A DNA stretch of 64,000 nucleotides, from positions 671,968-735,967 of the forward strand of contig AP025041.1 in the NCBI GenBank assembly GCA_036186865.1, written 5' to 3'. Of the stretch, positions 1 through 9,174 are shown piece after piece. The number at the start of each line of letters is the position of its first letter. The first letter of the stretch is position 1. Both the position numbers and the translations under genes were made by a program. The stretch comes from Eustoma russellianum. Its lineage: Eukaryota; Streptophyta; Magnoliopsida; Gentianales; Gentianaceae. The notes beneath the pieces are model-generated. The model was not told the DNA's origin, ran no database searches, and worked only from the letters and a program-made list of their open reading frames with translations.

Positions 1-2734
1 GAACACCGTGTTTTTCAGCATGAGTGAGATATACAAGAATACTTCCTAATATGACTGATGTCAACGGAGCCATTGCTGATATCCAGAACAGCCTTGGCGC
101 TTTCTTACTCTGCATTTTATAAAAATTAAGAGTAACTGCATATTATTTCTGGATCTACCGTAATCTTATTTGTAGCTAATATAAAACAAAATTATGCACA
201 TGTTTGGTATTAATAAGTATCAACTAATATGTCAATTAGTTATAATATACGAGGACAGTTTTATATCAAATTATATACTATCTACTTATTTGTAAAATCT
301 TTTTGAACCAGACAAAACTTATACTTTTTAACTATAATTCACCTGTAAATCCAGCTAGTATCATGTCATATTCCGGAGGATATTGTTTCCAGTCACAAAG
401 AGTATAATCTCCCTTTTAACAAGATTTTAACTGTATAATCCACTTAACACTAACTTTACATAATAGATGAAAATTTATTGCAAAAGGTTCATTTTGTGAT
501 ATGGTAGTTAGAGAAAATATTATTTCCAAAGAGCCAATATTGTACTGCTGAATTAAATTTAGGCATGTGACTGTCAAAGAATCAAACAAATTTCATCATG
601 AAGCAAGTTTGTTAATTATCTCGTATTGAGCCGATAACTCCTTTTTTCTAAACGCATGAAAACATTGCACATAAGTGTGACCCACTTTTTGCTGTTTGTT
701 ATGCCTCACTTATGCATATAATTTTATATAGATAACCACGTCACTAGATATACATTATAAAACTAAAGTAATAGTTATTTTTGTTTTGTTGGGTCACATA
801 GCCATACTTTAATAATTTGTTTAAAAAACGAGAAAATTCATGGAGTGTCCTGTTATTGATTTCATCATATTCGATCATACCTTCTCTTTTTTATTTTTTC
901 ACTTTTCGGCTTCAGATAAAGATCCGATCATATTATAAGGAACTAACTGATACTCAAGAAGAGATCAATGAACTTTAATTAAATAATTGCAAGTACGATA
1001 AAGAATCTTACAAAAAATCTAGCAACCAATAGGTAGAAAAGGAAGCAACATCCCAATACACCGCTTTCCCATCTCCACTGCAATTTAGTAGTAACATTTA
1101 ACCGTCAGCAAACCAAGAAAACGAGACGAATATACTGTTGTATAAATATTAAATCGTCTTGTGCCAATAAGCGACAGCCATGTGTTAAAGTAGTATAGGA
1201 CGTATACTGATTGTAGTAGAAAAGTAAACGAAACAACAAGAGATAATCGTATTTAATTGACACATTCATATTGATTCAGTAAAAATACCAACTTCATAAT
1301 ATGCTTACGTACTAACTTTTTCATCAAAAAAAAAAAAATGTAAGAAGAGAATCTCTTTCGAGGACTTGTACCAGGTGGGTTTGGGTGAAGACAGACCGGA
1401 GGACGGAGACAACATCGGTCTGATGGGTGAAATGGTCCAAACCTAGGATCCCTTTTAGCTGTTGGAGACATACCACTGATGCAGTGCCCCCCATGAAACC
1501 TACTATTGTTGCATGCGACAGAAAATCCACCACGAATCCTAACCTGCACATAGGACGCATATACATTTACTCATGCCATGCAACTATTCATTTTATGCAT
1601 TTGTTTATATTACATATTTGTAAGTTTTAACCTTACCCTAAACGTATTAGTAACCTTCTACCTTTTTTCCCCCTCTTAGACGTAGACACATAGCTTAATC
1701 ACCTAAATAGCTTGCATCTGATTGTACAGTTTTTGCAATTTTCCGTTTTCCATTGAATCATCAGCTCTCTACAACAACAACAAAAACATTGACCCATTGC
1801 CTTATAGCCTCCTGCCTATGGTGAGGTATGGGGGTTTGGATGTACGCAACCATACACATGTGTTAAAAACACACAGAGGTTGTTTCCCGATGACCTATAA
1901 TGATGCGTCAAGCTGTGTCGATCAACTGCTACTTCACAATATAAGAAGCGCAGCAAATTTAGTGAATCATTTTGCTTTATTACATCATATTACAGATGTG
2001 GTCTAAGGTGAATAAGGTCTGAATAACTGACCTTGCAATACCCAAAGCAGCTTGTAGCACACCAGCGAAAAATGTGGTGGTGAATGCAAGATGAAGATAA
2101 AGCTCTGGATTCTCAGCTGGATTAACTTCATTTCCTAGTGTGGAAGCTATTAGAATAGATACAACAGCAACAGTCCCCACTGCTAAGTCCCTCGAGCTTC
2201 CCATCACGGCATAAATCAGTGGTGGCACAAAGCTTGAATCTGCACACACCATATATTACAACCCCATCGCATATAAGTGATCAACTCATTCGTACATGGA
2301 TACTAAGACATGTTTGTTTCATAATCGTTTATGTATTAGATTAGGTGGAATCAATAAAATGGTCTTAATTAATAAAATGAAGCATTTCACTCACACAAGC
2401 CAAGGATTGGAGGCAAGTTAGCTAGCTTGGCGTAACTTATTCCTTGTGGAATGGCAAGGCTGGCAATAGTAATCCCAGAAATAAGATCAGACTTGAGGAA
2501 CTGGAAGCTGTATGTGGGACCCCATTCAAGGATGGGGAAAATGCACTGAAGAGCCAGCAAGAACTTCCTACATGGCGGCTGGTCCTTGAATTGTCTGAGG
2601 GGATCATCTGGGAAGAGAGTCTCCTTGGTTGTGTTTGCCAATGTCTTCAAGAATGGCTGTGGTGGTGGGATTGCTACTTTATGGCTGAATTCTTCCATAT
2701 TTGCAGATGGGTACTTGTAGTCTGAGTTTCCCAT
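1..2734 (-). CDS. SULTR3: Group-3 sulfate transporter, 5' part (five exons, cut by left window edge)
   Basis: Plasma- or plastid-membrane H+/sulfate symporter family (SLC26/SulP, 12 membrane spans plus a C-terminal STAS domain, about 650 residues). Visible exons on the minus strand are 2395-2734 (ATG at 2734), 2032-2239, 1372-1543, 1012-1077 and 1-109; the gene continues off the left edge. All junctions are GT-AG and the phases fit (340+208+172+66 nt = 262 codons before the last visible exon), giving 298 codons. The N-terminus contains the group-3 hallmarks IPPPQPF, LFPDDPLRQFK and SLAIPQGISYAKLANLPP. The next exon carries the family signature around SSFVPPLIYAVMGSSRDLA, then DFLSHATIVGFMGG, WRWESGVLGCC and APLTSVILGSILVYLTHAEK. 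No lesion is seen. Intron 2 (1544-2031) houses a SINE. The exact member (3;1 or 3;2) cannot be decided without the rest; the STAS domain lies outside the window. Confidence 0.93.
1778..1992 (-). mobile_element. SINE copy 1, inside sulfate-transporter intron 2
   Basis: A short dispersed element related to copies at 26396-26562 and 47306-47507. On the minus strand it reads through GATCGACACAGCTTGA, GGGAAACAAC, a GTATGGTTGCGTACATCC block and a 3' tail of TTG repeats (seen on the plus strand as acaacaacaac at 1772-1782). The GCGTACATCC block and the (TTG)n tail are typical of Au-type plant SINEs. It lies in the same orientation as its host gene. Copies 1 and 3 share about 50 bp of 5' sequence that copy 2 lacks, so copy 2 may be 5'-truncated. 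Confidence 0.65.
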
Positions 2735-3297
2735 TATGAATAATCCACTCTTTTATATTATCTAAGAAATCCCAACAGGTAGAAGTTTTTCACTTGAAAG
2801 GGTGGTTGGCTGAAATTTGAAGCTAAGAAGATGTATATATAGTAGAAGATGAAGGGAACTATTCATATGTAACAAAAAAAATAAAATAAAATAAAGAAAG
2901 AAAGAAAAGAGAAAGAAGTGGACTATTCTTATGAGTGCGCCATGGGACCAAGACCCCAACTCTTGCTTCACCACATGAAATGTAGACCCCTCCAACTGAC
3001 CTACTGAATCGATATAATCCAACAGATTTTAAGGGGAAAAGAAAAGGCTGTTAAAAATTCATTAGAAATTTAGGTCGGACACTGTCAAGATAAGTTGTCA
3101 CATATAGACAATAGCATTCATCTATCGAGTCTGGCATGTCACGATATATACACACACATATATATGTCAAATACCATATCATATTAAGGAGAAATAGGGC
3201 GTTGTCAGAAGTACAGTAACCGATCAAACAATCAAATGGACAACAACTACATGATTGATGATGGTGAGCAATAAGAACACTATAAAAGGAGTTGAGG
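2735..3297 (-). promoter_or_regulatory. Upstream region of the sulfate transporter, with TATA-like box at 2834-2841
   Basis: The 563 bp between the ATG and the LTR element contain no other gene. On the minus strand a TATATATA box lies about 100 bp upstream of the ATG, which would put transcription start near 2805 with a leader of about 70 nt. A purine-rich/AAAATAAAAT tract occupies 2872-2918. The young LTR element begins at 3303, so only about 0.56 kb of native upstream sequence remains next to the gene. Confidence 0.45.
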
Positions 3298-3539
3298 GAA
3301 AGTGTTACGCCCCGCACCCTCCGTAGGGTAATTAAAAGGCAAAGAAAGATTTTACGGGAATTAATGACGGTCAACGGAAATTAAGTAGACATTAATATGG
3401 GGATTAATTAGAAATTAATGAGGAGAATTAATATTAGAATTTATTTATATTTAATTTAGGATTAAATAATTAAGTTTATCCTTTAAGATAAATAGGAAAA
3501 TAGGATATAATTTAGAAACTCCAAATTTTCCCCTTTCCA

Positions 3540-3545
3540 TATAAA
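3540..3545 (+). promoter_or_regulatory. Candidate LTR TATA box
   Basis: CATATAAAAG context in the 5' LTR, repeated at 9412-9417 in the 3' LTR. It is the only well-formed TATA box near the LTR start. Transcription would begin about 30 bp downstream. From the 3' LTR it could also drive transcription outward to the right. Confidence 0.4.
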
Positions 3546-4163
3546 AGCTGACTGAACGCCAGTTTCTCTATTTCCCCAGAGAAACCGACGCCAGCCCCCT
3601 TCCTCTCCCCATTGACGATTCATCTTGCAGCCCTAGGAGGAAAGATCCCTCAAGAGTCAATCCGTAGGTCATTTGTTCTTCAATTCTCCTTCGAGTAATC
3701 AAAGGCAAGTAATCTACTTATAAGTTTTTACGATTTGCGAAAGAGAAACGGCCTATTTTGATATCAATTTGGATCACCATGCAGTAATTTCTCTATGTGA
3801 ATCTACTTGTGAGATCTATGTGTTTTGATTTGAGATTTGGCCATTATATGTTGAAATCTTGTTCGTTGATTGTTGTTTATATGAGATCATGTAAATCCCA
3901 ATCCATTGAACCCTACTTTGTTGATAATGGTGATTGAAGGGAGGGGAGAGTGAAAAGATTTGATTTTTAGGATGATTCGATGATTACTTTGAGTGCTAGG
4001 CTTGAATCCGTGAATCGTATGTTAAAGATGTTGTCTTGGGTGATTTTAGGATGGATTGATAGTGGGAAATAGGCTTGGAATGGTTTTGGAGGAAGTTGGG
4101 GTCGAATTGGGGGTTATTTCTGCAGTTTCTGCAGAAAATTGCAGAATGGTGTTCTGGAACGGG

Positions 4164-4410
4164 GACGTCGATCGATCGACGTCAGGGTATGACGTACGTC
4201 GATCGATCGACGTATAGCAAGTGAGGGTATGACGTGCCCCAGAAGGACGTAGATCGATCGACGTAGGATGAGTGAGAGTTCGACGTGCCTCAGATGGACG
4301 TCGATCGATCGACGTAGGTTGAGTGAGAGATCGACGTGCCTCAGATGGACGTCGATCGATCGACGTCAGGGTATGACGTACGTCGATCGATCGACGTCAG
4401 GGTATGACGT
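4164..4410 (+). repeat. Array of GATCGATC-centred palindromes in the LTR (copy also at 10036-10282)
   Basis: Six units share the core ACGT(C/A)GATCGATCGACGT and begin near 4164, 4195, 4246, 4298, 4349 and 4380. The first is a perfect 20-bp palindrome, GACGTCGATCGATCGACGTC. Between cores run short spacers such as AGGGTATGACGT or GGTTGAGTGAGAG followed by TCGACGTGCCTCAGATG. The array is dense in ACGT and TGACG cores, the recognition core of plant bZIP factors. The 3' LTR carries the same array. Confidence 0.85.
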
Positions 4411-4887
4411 CAACCAGTTTTGTGGGAAAGCAAGGGAAGAAAGAGGGAAGCTAGGGGATCCTTTGGGTGACCTTAGGGACTTCTTAGGACCTGATTATGA
4501 CTAGTCTAAGTCTTGGGAACATGACTTAAGATGGTGAATCAAGTTTGGAGAATTTTAAGGGTATTCGAATCGTAGTTCAACGTGGGTGACTTAGAAGGGT
4601 TAGGAGGTGAACGTACGAGGAGATTGAGGGTTCAATGATGGATGGTTGGGATAATTGCCTTAGGTTGTAAACCCTAGAATCAAGATTAAGTGTTGACGAG
4701 AGGGTTGAAGCCTAAAGTTGTGATAAGTAAGTTAGTGAAAGCTTGTATGTTACTTGTACTTGCGCATGTGAATGTGAATTGCATATGTGATCGAGGAATG
4801 TGAATGAACAAGGAGTCTTGCATCATGGCACGTGCATTTGCATATTGATTTGAAAAGAAAGGTGCTTCGGCACAGATTTGCGAAGGT

Positions 4888-5125
4888 GACCTGCAATGTA
4901 AACCGGGATGGAAATTTAAGCCGGGGCGCATTGTAGGGCACAAAAGACTGTAACGTAAACCGGGATGGAAATATAAGCCGGGGCGCGTTACAGGGTATAA
5001 AGTTGTCTGTAATGCTACTCGGGATGGAAATATAAGCCGAGGTGCATTACAGGGTATAAAGTTGGCTGTAGCGTAAACCGGGATGGAAATATAAGCCGGG
5101 GCGCGCTACAGGGTATAAAGTATAT
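4888..5125 (+). repeat. Four tandem 58-59-bp hairpin units in the LTR (copy also at 10760-10997)
   Basis: Four units begin near 4891, 4949, 5008 and 5067. Each has outer arms that pair with each other (unit 2 CTGTAACG/CGTTACAG, unit 3 CTGTAATG/CATTACAG, unit 4 CTGTAGCG/CGCTACAG, unit 1 CTGCAATG/CATTGTAG with one G-U). Each also has an inner 4-bp stem (CCGG/CCGG, changed to TCGG/CCGA in unit 3) around the invariant loop GGATGGAAAT. Changes on the two arms are compensatory. The 3' arm (GGGGCGCGTTACAG) resembles the LTR end GGGGCGCTACAG. Confidence 0.85.
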
Positions 5126-5811
5126 GAAGTGACCGGGCATTATGTCATGCATTGCACTGTTTTAAAAGAGAAAGTGTTCATGCATATGTGATTGTGTAGC
5201 GTAGTGCATTATTTGGCATGCATCACGAGAGTCGTTGTGGTATGTGTGTTTATGTTATTTGATCGACATCGAATTGTTTACTTACGTCTCAAGTTGCTGT
5301 ACCTGATTTATTACATGTTCCGCTTATATATTTGGAAATTTCAAGACATGTGCCCCTCATTTCCCTCAAGTTATCTATTACTCATGTCTTGCCATGTGAT
5401 GATCCCGTATGTCTTATAAGCGGGTTACTTGCTAGCGTTTTCGCTAAGGGTACTGCCTTTGATTTTGCAGATGAACCCAGTTATGATATGATTTTCATTG
5501 AGGATGACGGCGAGTGGGCAGAATGGGATGCATAGGACTTATGGGGAGATTTGATTAGAGAGATTTCCGTTAATTCTGTTTCCTTATTGTATTGGAGGTT
5601 TTAGATGGCTGCGACCATATACATTTGAGTATTCACATTATCTTTGACGTATTGATTTGATGATTTGGATTTATGAGATATGTTTCCGCATTTATTTCTC
5701 TTACGTCATTGATGATGTGTATTCGAGAGATAAGACGTCTTGTAGTCTTCTCAGTAAGCTACGACGGGTGAACCGGTTCGGATTCCGTTGTCCGGGTCGG
5801 GGCGCTACAGG

Positions 5812-5823
5812 TGGTATCAGAGC
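5812..5823 (+). other. Primer-binding site (initiator-Met tRNA type)
   Basis: TGGTATCAGAGC lies two bases after the 5' LTR end, the usual position and sequence for minus-strand priming by initiator-methionine tRNA in plant LTR elements. Confidence 0.9.
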
Positions 5824-6096
5824 CTAGGCTTCAGATCTACCTCGGAGACCTAGGTTATGACATGTAGAGTCTTAAGCTATGATTTTCACCCTAAGTTGAT
5901 CTTTAGGTCTAAGTATCTGATCGTATATGTAAGTTTGATTGGGATGGGTGTGTGCGAGCGCGATCAAAGTTAATCAATAAATGTTACTCTACTTAGGGTA
6001 CAAATTCTACCTTTTACAACGCATAGGGGCTTTCAGTACTTATAATATTTGGAATCGCTGAATGCTAATAAGCGTTGATTTTGCAGAAAAAAAAAA

Positions 6097-6361
6097 ATGC
6101 CTCCCAGAAGTGTCAACCAAGGAAACGGTGGCAATGGGGACGAGAACCCTCCACCACCACCAGTGTCAGTCCCCCAGTCACTGATAGACGCTATCACTGT
6201 GATAGCGCAAGATGTTGCTCAGCAGCAGCAACCCCCTCCTCTACCACCGTCTCGGGTAGCATAGGGTACTACATTGAGGAGATGCGAAGCGTGCACGTCC
6301 CAACCTTTGAGGGAACCACTCTGAGGATACGGCCCCATCGCACGCCGTACTTCTCCAGGCC
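6097..6361 (+). pseudogene. Gag N-terminal remnant of the LARD-like element
   Basis: The ATG at 6097 opens 55 codons starting MPPRSVNQGNGG, followed by a proline tract, a short helix-like segment (SLIDAITVIAQDVAQQQQ), a second proline tract and a TAG stop at 6262. In another frame about 6265-6340 reads EEMRSVHVPTFEGTTLR, which resembles the start of the gypsy Gag core (PPTFEGTxDP). A small deletion or frameshift therefore seems to have broken Gag, and the rest of the polyprotein is absent. It may survive because it overlaps packaging or leader signals; that is inference. Confidence 0.6.
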
Positions 6362-9158
6362 CTGATATTCGAAAATAACTGCCGATTTTGCCCCTAAGAC
6401 ACAATCTTAGACCTAAGTGATGATTTGAACTTAAGGCAATGATCATGAACATAGGCACTGACCTCAGTTATAAGCGATGATTCTGCACATAAGTCACGAT
6501 CTTAGACGTAAGTAATGATATCGATTACGAGTTGACTTTAGACATAAGTGTGGAATTAGTAATAGGTGTTGATTATGTACTAATTATGATGGGGAGATAA
6601 AACGCGATCTTAGAGGTAAGAATGATGATGCTAAGAACGATCCTAGAGATAAGTTATGATCCTAAACTGAAGAGGGCCAACGGTTTTGGACGCACGTACA
6701 TCTAAGATACCCCATACAATTCTCCCTTATCTAAGGATGATCACAACCCTCTAAACAGTGATCTTAGTAACCCTAGTTGAATAATATATGATTGATTCGA
6801 ATGAATTATGATGTCAATCAGAACATCCTAGTACAAACCTTAGATCCATATTACCCGGGTCAGACAGTAACTCGGGCTACCTTACCAAAATTGCAATATA
6901 GTACTTGACACCATTAGGGTAAACTAGAGAAGGTCCATATTCTTACCTGGACGGTAATACCATAGTAGGCTTAGGACTAAGTTGGGACCATAGCTACTAA
7001 GAAATGAATAGTAATAGTGGAGTAAATACTAAGGGAGGATTTATAGTAGCATGACAGAAATTAAGCAACGATTTATAAGCATTATGATCAGTAGAGTTAG
7101 GAAAGATACTGTCAACGAATTTTATAATTTACAATTAAGATGTCAATTTTACAATTACCAAAATAGGCCGATCCTATTAGACTCATTATCAATATTGATC
7201 GGTTGCGACATACGAGAATCGACGATATTTTACACTGTGGAACGATAGAGTGTCACAAAATCTTTTGCTAAGTGATGAACCCCTAGAAACATAGAGTTAC
7301 TTGGCTTGAGTCGAGTAGGCTTGAAATTGCAAGGAAGCAAGCATGAACAAGTAATAATTGCTGCTTAGGTGAGATTAACTGAATTAGAATTAGCGGTTGA
7401 AATAAACCAGTAAAAAGTGCGATGGCTTAGTGTGGCGCACAGAAGTACAGTAAATGAAAATACCTTAAGACGAATAATATTGAATTGCCATGCTAGGATT
7501 GGAGTGTCTCAGCTAAAGATGTTATCATGAGTAGACGAACCTTAGACCTATAAGTTGCGGTACTTAGAAAGATTTATCCCTGACCGTAAGAGTGGATTAA
7601 AGAAATTATACGAAGTATGGACAAATATGTTTCAAGCGGTTAAATATCTATACATGAGCATGTACACCAAGATATACCCTATATTTCAGAGATTTTTCAA
7701 TTTTTTCCAAGTATTTTAACTAGTTTGCTTATTTATAGTCTGCTACCTTAACAATGTTGTATCTCCTTCCGTATTCGTATTCCAACCTGATGGAATTTCA
7801 ACTACTACTGAAAAAAAAAATATAGATACATTTTAAAATGTTGATGATTTGAAGAGCAATATGTCTATATATTTCTTATATTATTTCACAAATTTTCGTT
7901 TAGCTAAGTTTATTTTGTTAAAATAATTTGAGTCGTCGACTATTGATATTGCAAGCATTTTATTTTTGGAAGTATCAACCGCTTGCCATGAAGTTACCTA
8001 ATTTTGCGAAACAAAAAGTAGTTTCAAAACATATTTTTTTTTTTTTTTTTTTTTAGAAAAAGAGATATACCATTCCCAAATTGTTTTATAAAACGTTACG
8101 TCATTGAGTTTCAAATGGTTTTAAGACGGTCTTACCTGTAACACTCTTGTGAGTAGATTATACCCATATTTTGTTCTCTTGTTTGAGACATTCTTACGAA
8201 CAAGTTATTCATTCCTTTTATAAGAGATCATGCGAAACGCCACTTGCGAAAACGATTTTATAATATTTTAGCTCAAAAAAAAAAATTGGGTACTGTGTAA
8301 ATAATTAAAGCTATGTTTTGAATTATAGCCACATGGGCTATATTTTATTTAGAAGCATGTCCATGCTTACATTTCGTATACTAGGCTTATGACGGTATCT
8401 CTAAGAAATTAAGAGCATGATCATAGAGCTAGTTGGTAAGTATATATAAGAATTGCTTTTGAAGACTTAGTTGCATTAAGGAGGGGTAACGGTTCCGTAA
8501 TGGCATGCACAAAGGATGTTAGTATGGTTAAGTATCTAAGTGATAAATCTTATGTGATAAGTTTATGAATCTGGTATTGTAGATTGCAGTAAGTCGAGTG
8601 ATACACGACACGTGGTATAAGTGGAAGATTATACGCACTAATTATCGAGGACTAAGTAAGGATTGAATCTAATAAGGACGAGATCACCTTGAAGGATTTT
8701 AGTATTGACTAAATTAAATTGTACTAGAGTACAACGTATTTCGAAAATACATGTGGCTTCAGAGATGAGTCTTGTGAGCAAGGCGTTAAGTTAAGGATTG
8801 TAATACACTTAAGAACTGACTTTAGAGGGTTGGTCTGGATGGCAAATATAAGTTTGATATAGACCGACGATTAAGTCATGAAGCGTGTATATTGACGTTA
8901 CCCTTAAAGTTGATTCGAGGACTATACAAGAATAGGTTACGGTCTATCAGGCAGAGGACAATGGATTTAAAAGAGTACAGTGGGTGCTTACATACGGAAT
9001 GATTTGAGAACTTAGTCCTGTGCCAAGGGAGTGAAATGAGTACCATATCGGAATACGCAAGGAATACTAATCTCGGTCATGACCTTAGTAAACAATTTAT
9101 GAAGGGCCATACTAAGTCATTAATTTCGTAACGCACAAGTTTCGAGGACGAAACTTTT
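6362..9158 (+). other. Non-coding interior of the LARD-like element
   Basis: No coding sequence or known domain. About 6405-6670 is a degenerate tandem of roughly 20-bp units around CATAAGTGATGATCTTAGA. The rest is AT-rich unique sequence with a T run near 8036-8054. The interior contains no nested mobile element that I can see, consistent with a young insertion. Confidence 0.6.
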
Positions 9159-9174
9159 TGTAAGGGGGGTAGAA
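9159..9174 (+). other. Polypurine tract of the LARD-like element
   Basis: TGTAAGGGGGGTAGAA ends at the first base of the 3' LTR. Polypurine tracts prime plus-strand synthesis and mark the 3' LTR boundary. Confidence 0.85.

Larger units (their letters stand above)
3303..5809 (+). repeat. 5' LTR of the LARD-like element
   Basis: 2,507 bp, TG...CA ends, near-identical to 9175-11681 at a fixed offset of 5,872 bp. A TATA box (TATAAA, 3540-3545) sits only about 240 bp from the left end. U3 would therefore be short, and most of the LTR, including both tandem arrays, would lie in the transcribed R-U5 part. The open reading frames found inside the LTR are identical in both copies but translate arrays or low-complexity sequence and show no known domain. 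Confidence 0.93.

Noticed and set aside
4268..4504. 78-codon plus-strand frame in the LTR palindrome array (also 10140-10376)
   Set aside because: It is the translation of the tandem array itself, with repeated RSTCLRWTSIDRR words. Identity between the two LTRs reflects LTR youth, not protein selection.
4164..5125. Could the regular LTR arrays be a CRISPR array?
   Set aside because: The units are contiguous without unique spacers, lie in a plant LTR and have no cas genes.
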